A DNA stretch of 64,000 nucleotides, taken from Zopfochytrium polystomum (lineage: Eukaryota > Chytridiomycota > Chytridiomycetes > Chytridiales > Chytridiaceae). Under the pieces are notes generated by a model. The model saw nothing but the letters and a program-made list of their open reading frames with translations. It was not told the DNA's origin and made no database searches. A program made the translations under genes and the position numbers. This document shows positions 39,122 through 51,171 of this stretch, piece after piece. Numbering within the stretch: position 1 is the stretch's first letter; each line of letters opens with the position of its first letter. The stretch spans positions 1 to 64,000 of the forward strand of contig JAIVFJ010000092.1 of the NCBI GenBank assembly GCA_025765615.1, given 5' to 3'.

Positions 39122-40630
39122 TCAGGAGACAGTTCTCCGTGGCGGTGGACCAGGGTCTCGGACCACTGGGGAGTGATTAGATTTGCTCGCACCGTTCCCA
39201 CCTCCCGGACCGCCATCTCCGCTTGAATTTGAGTGTGCCTTGACCAGCAGCTCGGCAGCTTCTGCTCAGAAGGATCAGTGTACACAGTGGAGGAAGGGGG
39301 TCTCACCAAACACATTTCTTGGTTGCACCTCGTGCAATTGAAAAAATGTAACTGCCTCCGAGGTGGACGAAACGAGCTCCTGCCCGACAAATATCGAGGC
39401 CACAAAAAGGGCTGCTAGACCAATCTCCTTGGCCCGATACATCAGACACAACCAAGTGGTCCTATACCCGTCATTGACGAAAGCCATGGCTGCTGTTTTG
39501 ACACTGTCCGACACTGTACTGGGCGTGTTAGACTGGTCTCTCAAAAAAATATCGAAAACATGGCACTTGCATTTCATTTCATTGCCTAGCTTGAGTATGA
39601 GCTCGTATGGTTGGTCAACGTTGAGGTCGAAACACAGCGAGGAGAGGACGAGCTCTTCGTAAAGCGTGATGCGATCTCGCCATCTCCAGAACTCGCGGGT
39701 GGTGTCGTCGATGCGTAAATTGTCATTCTTCGCGGCCTTCTGGGCGCAGACAGCAATGACGGTGCTCAGTTTGCGGCCCTGCTCTTCAACTTTGGTCGCG
39801 AGGAAGAGGCAGGCGGCCGCAACATCCTATCAAGGTGGGAGGAACAAACGAGATAAGAGAGGATGAGCCAGGCATTACGTTGAGTGGGTCAACAGATTCA
39901 ACAAAAATATATGACCACTTCACTTCAGACAAGGGTTGCTGAACTCACAATGTGTTGATGTTGTTTGAATGATTCTCGAATGAAATACCGGTGAAAATAG
40001 ACCTCTGCGGATGTGATCGCATACTGGGGACTGGTGAAGAGAGAGATCACCAATCAGTTTGTCGGGTTACGCAAGGAGTGCTCACAGTTCCAACGCCAGG
40101 CCAACGGTGGCAATGAAAACACATCCTCTGGTTCTTCTGTCGAGTTCAGTCTCTTCGGTCATTCCATCGTGGCGAGACGGTGTATTTGTCTCTAGATCTC
40201 GCCGTGTGAAGATCCAGTCGTTTGAGGTTATCGCAGCTGCCGTCGATGACGCCGCAGCGTGGGAATGCGATTGGATGGATGAGTTACTGCTGTGATGGCT
40301 GGGATTTGAAAAGTGGTTCATGTGATTGCTATGGTTATTGCTGTGGCTGGTGGAGCTGTTCGAGGAGCTGGGGTAGTAGCTGTTGGAACCCCCACTGCCA
40401 GCGTTGGTACTGGGCAGATGGCCTTGGTAGTGGTTGTTCGAGCCGCCACCGCCGCCACCGCCGCCGCCGCCGCTGCTGCTGGTCAACGCGCCATTGTTGG
40501 AGCTGGACGAGGACGACAATGAAGACGATGAAGACGATGCCGAAGACGATGACCCAGGCTGGTGGTACTGGTGGTGGTGGTTGTGGCTGTGGTGGTGGTG
40601 GTGGTGGTACTGCTGCTGCTGGTGGTGCAT
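39122..40630 (-). CDS. Transcriptional-type cyclin (cyclin K/T, Pch1-like)
   Basis: Four exons fit in phase: 40630-40086, 40030-39949, 39826-39307 and 39261-39122 (428 aa). The first ~140 residues are His/Gln/Ser/Asn/Gly-rich (runs of His, Ser and ten Gly). The cyclin box follows: WIFTRRDLETNTPSRHDGM, ELDRRTRGCVFIATVGLALEL|PQYAITSAEVYFHRYFI, and DVAAACLFLATKVEEQGRKL. A second fold contains LCFDLNVDQPYELILKLG, MAFVNDGYRTTWLCL and EIGLAALFVAS. The end is NVF|EAAELLVKAHSNSSG and a Gly/Pro tail. 'TPSRxDGM' is typical of cyclins paired with CDK9/CDK12-like kinases that phosphorylate the RNA polymerase II C-terminal domain. The ATG at 40630 is the first in the frame; an extra upstream exon is possible (an ATG at 40780 is separated by a stop). 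Confidence 0.9.
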
Positions 40631-42044
40631 AGGGAACGATGTGTGGCGTGCCTGGGCAGTGCGCGCAGCGGCGGCGGTGACTGGTGGACCGGACCTTTTC
40701 ACGCAAAGGAAAACGGGCGCGGCGTCGTCTTCTTACATGTGTGCATTTACTTCCCTGACGGTAGAAACTGGCTGAGCCATGCCGGGGGCGATTCCGAGTT
40801 AAACACCCCTCCTCCGCGAACAAAATGCGGCTTTCTTTAATACGCCATCGGGAGCAGCAGGTTGTTAGACTTTTATGGAACGTTCCCCCCTCGCTCATGC
40901 CAACCTTTTCTTCTCTTGCTCGTCGGCTAAAAAGCCCGTTTCGTGTTAGGGTTCGTGCTTTCCTTGACAAACAAGGTTATCAGCGTTGGAGGCACACACT
41001 CGACTCTACTACAAAAGTCTTGAGTAGTGCGTTGGCACAGACATTTCCCTCGATGGTTCTTCTTCAACTTTTACTGCCCTTGTTGCACGATGCTACCACA
41101 CCAACAAAAGCATCGAGGGCCTAAAACATAGATGAGTCAGGTATCGGCAACATACAGTGGCAACACACCACTGTCCAAGCAGACACTGCGCGCAAGTCTC
41201 GAGACACTGAGGGAACCTTTTCCCTACCCTCGCAATGCCCTTCTCATTCCCGTATGTGGCTGCACACAGGAGTTCCCTTACTACTCTCAACACCTCTTGT
41301 TTCTTCTCGGTTTCATACCGAGGGGGTTATCTGGTGGCGCAGGTTGAGACTGTTGTTGGACCCAGCTGGCGCTGCGCGATGCAGACCCAGCCTCATGGGA
41401 GCAGTCCAATTACGAAATAGATTTTACGCACGACTTTCCCTTCAAGGAAGCTAAGGCTCTTCCATGGACTTGCCAAAGAGCATGCACTCCAGCTCAACAG
41501 GGCAAAAGAATAACATTGACAGGACTGCGAGCGCTAACCAGTGCGATATAATATCTGGACACAAAGTCTGGAGTCCCGGCCAAGAACAAAAGGTTCATTT
41601 ACTATTTCTGCCATGTGTCTACTAAATTCTTTGTTTTCTGTCTTGGAGTGCCTGCCGCAGTCATCCCTGACAGCTTCTGTCCACTGCTCTGACTTATCTC
41701 ATAAAGTCAGTTCCCAGCAAAGTCATTTTGCTGACGTGGGCCAAGAGGGTTCCGCCAGGCGCATTTCTCCATGCACCTGTCTCTACACAACATAGGCTTC
41801 ACGCCCTTCATCAGCCCACATGATCTGGGAAAGGGTGTCAGACAGGCATCCCCCACCTGTCTGCCTCCTGTGTAATCAGTCTTATTAACCCAGACTGCGA
41901 AGCCTTCCATAGGAGCGAGATAGGTGCTCCACGCCTGTTCCCTGCAATCACAAACCTGGCTGCAGTGGCCAGCATATTTGCCAATGTTTGGGATTCCATT
42001 GGGGCACTACATGATTATGTGTGTCTGCACTATTTCACTGGATT
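40631..42044. other. Intergenic, no gene seen
   Basis: Short ORFs without recognisable motifs. The left 200 bp hold the cyclin promoter. The right part (from ~41000) resembles old repeat sequence next to the transposon-rich block, with no domain identified. Confidence 0.4.
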
Positions 42045-42190
42045 ATCTGATTTTGTTGAAATTCAGCCCTGGTCATGGTGTGATTGTGTGGTCCCAGCAG
42101 CAGGAGCGAGACTGGGAGGGTGTGACAAGTCAAGTTTTTTCTTTTTAATTGATTCTTATATTTTTCTCTCACGAGGGCATATTCCAACGC
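42045..42190 (-). repeat. LTR-like repeat D, copy 2
   Basis: Matches 17700-17879: on the minus strand GTTGGAATATGCCC, then CTTGTCACACCCTCCCA, CTCCTGCTGCTGG and GAATTTCAACAA. It sits just upstream of a plus-oriented copia remnant, but in the opposite orientation. Confidence 0.5.
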
Positions 42191-44640
42191 TCCCCCTTGC
42201 ACAAGCGCCTTTAAAAGCAAAGCTACTTCAAAGAGAGAAACTGAGTGAGAGAATTTAAAACGCCACTGCCTGGGTGAAAAACCCAAACCAATTGACTGAT
42301 CTGGGAAAACTGTAGCAGGGTAAGGAAAGGAAACCTTTCGGGAAGGCACTGCTGAGGAGAATACTGCAAATGGGTAGAGAAAACAAAAGGGTGCCCAAAA
42401 CGGCAAAACAAAAGAAGGAAAATCTAACTGGTGCCCCACCCTTGGGCCTAACCTGTTGGAGTTTGCACACATTACCTTCACCTTTTAAGATCCTCTGACC
42501 TGTCTTCAAGTAAAGATGAGTTAAGATGGCATAAGGGCTGGTCCCAGTGCTATCTACACTTTTCCAAATCTCTGACGCTGTACAAGTGCTTTGAGGTGGT
42601 TTCAATCCCCAGTCTGGGTAGACCACATCAGTGTGCTTCACTCTAGCAATTTGATAAGAATGATTACAGGAGCTTGACAGGGAGCCTGACTTACTTCTTT
42701 GCACACATAACTCCATGGAAGTTCTGGCCAAATCAGTGTGATGCAACAATGATATCATGCCTGCCTCCTGCCTCCTCAAAGTCTAAACTCTATCCCTCAG
42801 AGCTAAAAGGCTATCACCAAAGTCGCCAGCTGCTGACACTCCAACCTCAAAGAAGGTTTTGCTGGAGAAGGATAAGCCTATTGGTCAAGGAGGGACATGC
42901 AAAATGCATGGTCGCTGGGTTGAGCACACACCAGGCAAATGTCTTACTGCAGCCAAACGTGCAGCTGCTGCAGCAGCAAAAACGGAAAAATCCTCCGACG
43001 CAAAAGCAGATGCTGCCAACGTGAAAGGAAAACAGCCAGATGAGGGGGAGCCAAGGCCAGAACTGATAAAGCCAATCAGGCAAAGGTTTTAGACTTTGAA
43101 AGCTTATCTGATTTAAGCTCTGAAAGCTTATCAGCCAAAATTTTAAAGTTTAATTCCAAAAGTCTAAAGGCTAATCAGCAAAAGCCTAAATCGAAAGTCA
43201 AAATCTTCAGAAGCACTTCAGACATAAATGAGGTGTTGGATGAGGAGATGACTGGACTCTTTCTGCAACTCTGCACATACTCGAGAGCCCTCCCCAACCA
43301 CTGCGCACACAGGCAAGCCTTCAAACCCTGACTCAGACAACGTGGCTTACAAACCTTACTCTCAACTTTGGGAAGATGGATACAGGGGAGCAAGCAAACG
43401 AGGCCCTTGGGGACTCTGGTGCGCTTGACCAGTTTCTTTCCGATAGGGCACTCTCTGCCTGAGACATTTGGTGGGCTAGGCCAGAAACCCCGATTCTTGT
43501 ACACAATTGCACACTGTCACCTCCAATCACAGTCACAACAACTCTCTCTGACTTCTCAGAGGATGAACTTTTCAGTGGCGACGAGGAGGAGATATATCAA
43601 GCATTTCCAAAACGTCCACACAGCGAACACTGTGGAATTGCCAACAACAACACTGCTGCTGCCTCAGAATGCATCTACGAAGCAATTCTTGATTCACGTG
43701 AAACAACAATGTCACCTGTTCTCGCACTTTTCAGCATTCTGCAACCTTGCAGTCATCTAATACAAACAGCCGAGGGAGCATACACACCAGCCACTGGTGT
43801 CAGGAATTTTTATCTTCGGGCTGGTGATTTCACAACCACCTTGCACAACTCATACTACATACCTGACTTCTCAGACACCCTGGCTTCCATCAACCATCTC
43901 CTGGACATGACAGGGGGAAATCTGATCTTCCAGCCAGACTCTGCCATTCTCCTCTTGGGGAACTCAGAATACGTTATTGGCAAATAATTCAACAGAATGT
44001 ACCATGTCACCCTGCAGCTCCCTGGCTCGAACACCAATACATGGGTGGGGGGTGCAGACTCGGAATACGCCTATGCGAGGGACGCCTCTGAAGGTAAACT
44101 TCCAGACTTCTCATCACAACTCAGTAAGGGGTGATGCATTGCTTACCCCACTGTCTCTACTTCCACGCAGATTAACACAGTATCAAGTCCTGCGCAAAAA
44201 TTGCATTTCTTCTGCACTCATTTCTACCCTATACCCTGTGCTGTGCAGCATACATCAAAAACAGAGTTCTTCACAAAACCACAAAAGCTACACCCTACCA
44301 ACGCTGGTTTGGCTCATTTCCTACACTCAACCATCTACACACATTTGGTTGTTTGGCAATCTTGAAAACGCCTAAGGAAAAATGCCGTATGACCTCATGG
44401 AAGGGAACACTGGGAATCTTTTTGGGTTTCAAAGGAAATAGACTTGCAGTCCTCTATGATCTTGCAGGGCGTATGATCACTGAGCAGTACCATGTGAAAT
44501 TCCATGAAGATATCTTCCCAGGGTTAGACTGCAAAGTCAAAGACCTGTTTAAAGACGGGTTCCATCTGAGTAACTTCCAGTCCACGACACCCAACTCAGG
44601 CTCAACTCAACAAGTTTTGGGACATCGACTCCAATGATGA
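42191..44640 (+). mobile_element. Ty1/copia retrotransposon remnant, same family as 20-22 kb
   Basis: A possible 5' region at ~42480-42750 includes a block shared, inverted, with 62420-62470. A gag-like zinc knuckle (~42885-42950) reads CKMHGRWVEHTPGKC. Next comes pre-integrase LHNSYYIPDFSDTLASINHL and GGNLIFQPD (43835-43940), closely matching the reverse-strand copy at 22.0 kb. Integrase C-terminal sequence FGCLAILKTPKEK and LGIFLGFKGN follows (44340-44440). Several stops and frame changes; reverse transcriptase and RNase H are absent. Inactive. Confidence 0.85.
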
Positions 44641-45536
44641 CTCCTCAGATCCTGAATCTGATAGCAAAGAATCAAGCGAGATAGAAATCCAACCTTCTCT
44701 CATTGTCGACTTAGATCTGAAACGAGATACTCTCTACTCAGACTCAGATATCATCGCTGTAGAGACGCACGCATTGAGAACAGTAGTAAGCACACTCATC
44801 ACTCATGACAAGGAATGCACTGTGGAGGTTCACAGTTGCAGACCCATTGTGGATGAACAATCGCTTTAAAACGAAATGCCGTTGATATTCTGTTCAATCT
44901 GTAAGAAGAAAACCAAGAGAATCGAATCTCATGGTACAGGCGCCGATGAGGGTGCGAAATTCTCTGACTGCCCGTGCCTGTTGCGAAAGGCGCTTGAGTC
45001 AATTGACTGGGAGGAGATAAAATACGCAGTTGTACATCCTCCATTCTACGAGGTTAACAGACACAAACAGAGATCCGTGGGCTTCAAGGGCGAAGAAGAA
45101 GGGTTCATGTTCGAACGCAAGAGTCTCTTTGGCAAAGGGTGAAGCCATTGCCTCCTCATGTGTCAGTGGATCCTTGTATGTGTCAGGCGAAACAGTTAGC
45201 GACATGCTAGTTGACACACTGAGCAGAAATGCAAAGTCCTACTATGTCTGGCCAATGGCCCCTCACTTTGGACATGACTTGAAACACTTCTGTGGGAGAG
45301 GTGCTAAGCCCAGATGGACAGAGTCAACAAGATGATGGCAGAGCTAACAAGCTCTCCCACCTGCTACTATGATGTAATACCGTTTGCCCATTGTGTCCAA
45401 CCCCCTCCAACTTAGGGCTTGTCTTTGACAGAGAGTGAGCCGGCAAAAACCTTGTCAAGAGACACTCAAGACTGCACCCTCCACCACCACCACCCCCCAC
45501 CACCTTGCCACTGCCCTCCACCGCCTTCCCACTGCC
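44641..45536. other. Intergenic or copia-derived, no domain recognised
   Basis: Sequence past the integrase part is acidic when read in the same direction (e.g. DSNDDSSDPESDSKESSE-like), perhaps the integrase-RT linker of the copia element. No reverse transcriptase motif appears before the next repeat. Confidence 0.4.
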
Positions 45537-45990
45537 AGATCAACGTCAGGTCAACGTCAGATTGTTGTCAGATCGTCAGATCATCATCAGATCAACTTCA
45601 GATTGACTCCAGAACCCTCCACCACCACCCTCCACCGCCTTGCCACCGCCAGATTGACGTCAGATCTTATCGTCAGATCATCGTCAGGTCAACGTCAGAT
45701 TGACTCCAGATCATCAGATTGACATCAGATCTTCATCAGATTGACTCCAGATCATCAGATTGACGTCAGATCTTCGTCAGATTGCCAGATCATCGTCAGG
45801 TCAACGTCAGATTTTCGTCAGATTGTCTCCAGATCATTAGATCATCGTCAGATTGTTGCCAGATTGACTCCAGATCGTCATCAGAACGCCCGATTGTTGT
45901 CAGTTCACCAGATCATCATCCAATTGTCGTCAGATTTTCTTCTGTTCGTCAGATCATCATCAGATTGACTCCAGATTGCTACCAGATCGC
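45537..45990 (+). repeat. Degenerate CAGATCGTC-type minisatellite
   Basis: About 450 bp built from imperfect units such as CAGATCATCGT and CAGATTGACTC, repeated with changing spacing. It stays open in one frame (QIDVRSSSDCQIIVRSTSD-like) into the LINE ORF. Bounded on the left by CACCACC-rich sequence. Confidence 0.85.
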
Positions 45991-48243
45991 CTCCAGCAAT
46001 CGCTGTCCTCGACCCCCAAACCAGACTGCATCACCCCCTCCACCACCACAACCACATCACGACCTTTGTGCTGAATTGGGATTGGTACCCCCCTATTTCA
46101 TGAGTGGCCCACCTCCCTCCATGTTCTTCGGCACCCATGCTGATCAACACATATTGACAATCACCACTCAGGCAGACCCCACTATTGCCCCACTCACTGA
46201 ACTTGACATCCTACGCTTCACCTCCACTTGCAACCTCACCATCCGACAGCGGCCTTTGCTCTCAAAGGACCAGACTTCTTACTCGCTCCACCTTCTGCAT
46301 CCTTTGTCAGACAAACAGGCTGCCCGTCTTCAGAACACATCCCCACACATTAAATTTTCTTACACCTGCCGACTACCAGCTGCTGCCACAGAATTCACCA
46401 ACGAACCTGCCAACCATCTCGTCCTCCAACACCTGGCTCCTGGAACTACTGGAAAAAACTTTGATGAGCTGAAGGACTCCCTGAGTCATGCAATCACCTC
46501 TGCTTTATCCTCCTGTGGCTCCATAATGGCTATTCATTTTGCACACACACTGCTGGCTCCTACTCCTCTTGTTTGGACAGCATTTGGCTCTCACCACCTA
46601 CTCTTGACTATGTCACTGAAGCTAACATTTCTTCTCCACTTGAAGAGCCCCATCTCACTGACACTTCAAACCACCTCCCCTTCAACTTAATTCTAGCTTC
46701 CTCCCCCTTCCACACTTTTCCCTTCTCCCCTCTGCGCCGGCAGGTCATCAAACCCCTGGAAGCTTCAGAGGAGCAACTCGACAATTACACATCAGCCGTC
46801 TCAGTTGAGCTTGCACCCCTGTCAGCAGCCCTTGCAGCCTTGGACAGCATTCTTCTCCCCTCTGAGCTTGAGTTCCTCCATTCTCCATCCCTACCCTTTC
46901 AATACCCCTCCCCAGAACGTGCATCACTCCTCGTCAGCCACCTTGACACACTCTCCACATCATTTCACAAGTTGCTGCTTCGGCTTGGCAAAAAGTCCTT
47001 CCTCACAAGGGAACCTCCTCAGTAGCGCCAAAGATAGATTGCCGTGCCAAACCATTCCTTGTTGCACGTTGGAAAGTAGAGAAACTGTGGGCACTTGCCA
47101 AAGACCCTGCACATGATCTGGCTAACATCTTCCCTTCCATTCCTTTGACCCCATCTGAGTGGGGCGCAGATCAGTCTTACTCCTTCTTGTCCCACATGCA
47201 CTCTCAGTACAAAGCCCTCTTCTTTGACACAACTGACTATCGTGATGTTTTGCCCCCCGCCCTCAACCACCATCGCCAGGCCATCCACCGTGCCCAATGC
47301 CAGGCAGCAGAAAAGCACAAAATGGAGGACATTGCCACAGCTCTCACACATAGACACGACCATTTCTCTTCTGGCAAGATAAAGACTGTCCTCAACAACA
47401 TCCTCAACCGCACACGCAGCAACTCTAGCATCGACCACATTCGCTATTCTACTGCCGAAGGTCCCTCAATCACCCACAATCCTGACCTTGTCCCTGGTAT
47501 CTGCCAACAACAGGTTGAGCACTGTTTTCGCCCTCGTACCCTCACTCCCTTCCCACCATCCTCTCCATTTCACTCTGAGATGCAACCCCATCCCCACATC
47601 CCCCCAGATCTTTTCTCCAAGGTTATGCTGCCCCCTTCTGCCAACGACGTCAAAAACGCTCTCACATCTCTTGCCTCAAACAAAGCCCCAGGCCCCTCCC
47701 AAATCTCCAGAGAGCTTCTCCTCGCAGCTGGTCCTGATGCTCTTGCATTCTTCTCCTCCCTCATCATTCGCTCTTTTCTCTTCCTTGACTTCCCAGACTC
47801 TTGGGCATCTTCCCCATACCAAGAAAGCTGCGTGGGGTGGTGACATCACTAACCTCCATCCAATCAGCCTCTGCAAACTTGCTGCCAAAGTTGTTCAATC
47901 CATCTGTCTTTCTTGTATCTCTTCCATCCTCTCTTCTCACAATGTACTCCTTGGTCGCAACTTCTCTGCCCTACCTGGCTCTTCTCCTGACCCACCTCTC
48001 CACCTTGTACGCTACACCCTTGACCTTGCCCATTCCACTAAACAGCCCTTATACCTTCTCCTCAACGACATTAAGAAAGCTTTTGACAGCGCCCCTGTTG
48101 CTGGCCCTCTTCCCTCTTTGGCACCCTCCCTGGCTCTGCTTGTCGCAAGTATCAACTTCAAATCCTCAGCAACACTTTGCCCACTCAAAAAGTTCTACAC
48201 CAACGACACTCTCAAGTCTACCCTGATGGGCTCACTTGAATGA
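45991..48243 (+). mobile_element. LINE (non-LTR) retrotransposon remnant, 3'-truncated
   Basis: A first ORF to 46690 has no firm domain. In the next frame, TDTSNHLPFNLIL (~46660-46695) resembles the end of an AP endonuclease. From 47100, reverse transcriptase blocks follow: DVKNALTSLASNKAPGPSQI and SRELLLAAG (~47645-47730), then after a frameshift near 47815 ITNLHPISLCKLAAKVVQSI, and YLLLNDIKKAFDSAPVAG (~48045-48105), the finger and first palm motifs. Sequence ends before the YADD motif, where a reverse-oriented copia begins. Frame breaks make it inactive. No polyA tail remains. Confidence 0.82.
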
Positions 48244-49520
48244 GGATCTGCAAGTGGTGTTTGCGTGGGTCCTTGCTGAAGGTACCAAGATATGAGACTG
48301 CTGGTGCCAAGTCTGGTCATGTGTGTGTTGCCAAATAGTTGATGCCACCAAGAATTGCTTGGTAGAGCTGTTGATTTGCTGTGGGTTCATCATTTTCTTG
48401 AGGTTGAAGAGTGAGAGAACTGGGGAGAGCAGTTACTGCTGTCTTCTTTCCATTGACTAGGTCTGCTTGGCGTTGGAGTAACTCTTTGGTGTAAGCTCGT
48501 TGATGCAAGTAGATGCCAGTTGGCGTTCGATGAACTTCCATATTTTTGATATGACCTAGTTTGTGGAACTTATAGAATGATTTTAGCAAATTGATGGCAG
48601 AGGTGAGATCTTCTGTGTGCCCAAAGAAACAAATATCATCGACATAGATATCAATGAAAATAATACGTTCCTTTGTGCGCTTGAAGAGGATGCACAGATC
48701 TGCTGCACTTTGTTGGTAGCTGGCAGACTTGAGACAACCAATGAGTTCCTGGTACCAACAACGCCCCGCTTGCTTGATACCGTTGACAGCTTTGTGCAAA
48801 AGCCAGACCTTGCCATCCGAACGGTAGCCATCTGGTTGCTCCATGTAGCCATATGGGGACATCAAGTTGCTGTTGAGGTAGGCATTGCTAATATCGACCA
48901 TGGCTGTGTCCCAACCGTTTGAGGCTGTCATTGCAAGGAGCCATCGTAGACTATTGATGTGAACAACAGGAGAGTGAGTGTTCCAGAAATCAATGCCACG
49001 ATGCTGTGTAAAGCCCTTAGCCACTAGCCGTGCGCAAAAGTGCTCAATGCTGCTGTCTGGTCGAAGCTTGACCTTGTAAACCCATTTGTTCTGCATGACA
49101 TTGACATTCTTGGGTCGATCAACGACTTCGAAAGCTGCAAGCATTCTGAGAGCGTCAATTTCTGTCTGCTCTGCTGCTATCCACTCTTTGGACCACTTTC
49201 CACTCATGGCCTCAGTGCGTGTTACCGGGTCAGGCCACCATATGGGCGTGGTGTGTACTGTTGGGACTGAGGGTTTGGTACTGCAAGGTTGTTGGGCGGA
49301 TATTAGGATATGGCTGGTACTGCTGAGGTTTCTGGTAACTGCCACAACCACGGGGTTGACTATAGTGTACTTTTGGCCGAATAATTACATTTGCTGTTGG
49401 TGTAGTGATTTCTGGAACAGCTGTCCTCAGGTCCCGCTCCTGTTGTGCTGCAAGTCGATCCCGCCTCTCATCATATGTGTTTTGGTGGGCAGTAGATTTA
49501 AATAAGGTGATTAGTTTAGT
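48244..49520 (-). mobile_element. Ty1/copia reverse transcriptase fragment
   Basis: On the minus strand, a proline-rich linker (49500-49240) leads, after a frame shift, into an open frame 49351-48317. It carries copia RT: EWIAAEQTEIDAL, MQNKWVYKVKLRPDSSIEHF, RLVAKGFTQHRGIDF, WDTAMVDISNAYLN (catalytic Asp), YGYMEQPDGY, LHKAVNGIKQAGRCWY and IFIDIYVDDICFFG (YVDD). One TGA stops it at 48317, just before RPDLAPAVSYLG-like sequence. This ~340-codon open frame is the best preserved retroelement ORF in the window. Related to the RNase H fragment at 53.6 kb, though the overlapping parts differ, so they are separate copies. Confidence 0.92.
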
Positions 49521-50938
49521 CAATGATGAGAGAGAAGTAATAGGATTCCCTGTGATGAAATCCCACCCAGGACTGGAGGGATTTGGTGTGTGTGGAGAGG
49601 AAGAGAGAGAGAGAGAGCAGTGATGATGGAAAAGGGAGGTGAGTGAGAGGATGGAGAGAGGAGAGAGGAGTGAGTGGACAGAGAGGGAAGAGAGAGCAAA
49701 TGGAGGAAGAGAGATTGGCTTGTTTTGCACTGGATTTTGTCAAAGCAGCAAGGAGGGGGTTGGATTCCTTGTTTGATCTCAGTGAGAGGATGCTGCCCAG
49801 CCTGGGCTAAGTACCCATTCAGGGCTGAGTACCACCCAGGGCTGGGCATCACCCAGGGCTGAGTACCAACCAGGGCTGAGTACCAGCCTGGGCTGAGTAC
49901 AACCTTGGGCTGAGTACATTGCCTGGGCTGAGTACCACCAGGAACCAATTTACAGCTTGTTTGAGAAACAGTTGCTTGTAAATTGGTTTGGTTGTTTCCA
50001 AATCAGGAAGCTTGTTTGGGAAACAAGCCGCTTTTTTCCTTGTTTTTAGAAATCCAATGATTGGTGCAATCTCTGGTGAGCTCAGTTTTTATCTCACTTT
50101 TAGAAATGCAGTGATTGGTGCAATCCCTGATTCCTAAATGCCTGTTGCATTGCTCAGATTGCACAGCACAGCAGGAAAGCTGGAATTCCGTATCAGGGAG
50201 CGGAATTCCAATGCAGAGAGCGGAATTCCGATTCATGGGGCAGTGGTGCACTGCTTCTGCACGCTTGCTGTGCTGTGTTACATGTGCAGAGTGCGTAGTT
50301 TGAGTGTTTTTGTGCATGTTCTAATTGCATTGTTCCTACCAGTAGGATGAACAAAGCTAGAACAACAGCTGCCTTTGCCTATCTCTTTTTATTGAGAACA
50401 GATTAGCCCTTCTGAGCGCCCCTATCAAGTATTGAATCTACTGAGCACTTCAAACACTCCATCCAATGTGATTGGATGGAGTACTCAAAGGGATCATCAG
50501 TGATGGGCGTAGTGTACCCCGTGGGTCAAATCTCAACACCCTGCAAACATGAACGTATTGGCAACACCCATATCGATTATTGAATAGGGTGTTGCTCAGG
50601 GCGGATACGAAGACTCGCACGACTTTGGAAAATGGTGTGATGTGACTGTGAATTTTCACTGATGAACTTTCTGCAAAACTTTCTACTTTGTGGTAAGCCG
50701 TAATGAAGCGCATTGCAAATGACTCAGATGATTCTGCAGGTTCCATTTTTATACGTTCGAAATCATCAATGATTTCCTTTGCTAATCCTTGATCTGTTGT
50801 TCAACATTCAAGCGATTTCTCCAAGCAGTGTGTAGGCAAAAATTTGCCCTTGTGGGGGGAGGAGCTCTGGTTCAACATGTTGTTGAATGAGAAGGATACG
50901 CAGAGACCATTGCTTTTGTTGGATAGTTCTGAAATTAG
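49521..50938. other. Repeat-rich intergenic with ~21-bp tandem array
   Basis: From about 49790 to 49945 an imperfect unit like GGGCTGAGTACCACCCA recurs about seven times. Flanks are GA-rich (49590-49720). The palindrome-rich stretch 50160-50235 repeats GGAATTCCG. No gene recognised. Confidence 0.6.
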
Positions 50939-51171
50939 TGTTAGATTTTGGGTTTTTGCAGTAAGCAGTGTGCAGGAGCAACACCTCACACTGTGGTGCA
51001 TGGGAGCACCAACTGTGATGAGGATTTGGTGCATTTTTTTTGTCACCTGGACTTTGTTACAATTTTGTATGAAATCAAACAGCATACATTGTGCAACAGT
51101 CTCTCAGCTTCACCATCACAAGTAGTAGTCCACCAGAGTAGTTCACCACCATCCACAAACAGCAGCTGCCA
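50939..51171 (+). repeat. Copia LTR fragment, plus copy of an inverted pair
   Basis: Starts TGTTAGATTTTGGG at 50939. About 230 bp match the reverse complement of 52163-52401. A short gag-like reverse ORF follows at 51290-51172 (ERDQIKYASSAF, LKGTANFGHWLDDLIE), so an element start lies nearby on the minus strand. Confidence 0.75.

Noticed and set aside
40631..40780. Upstream start for the cyclin at the ATG at 40780
   Set aside because: The frame meets a TAA before joining the main ORF, and no intron of reasonable size removes it.
45537..45990. CRISPR-like repeat array
   Set aside because: Units vary in length and sequence with no spacers of constant size, and the context is eukaryotic retroelements.
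49790..49945. CRISPR or attachment-site array
   Set aside because: Short degenerate tandem repeat without unique spacers.
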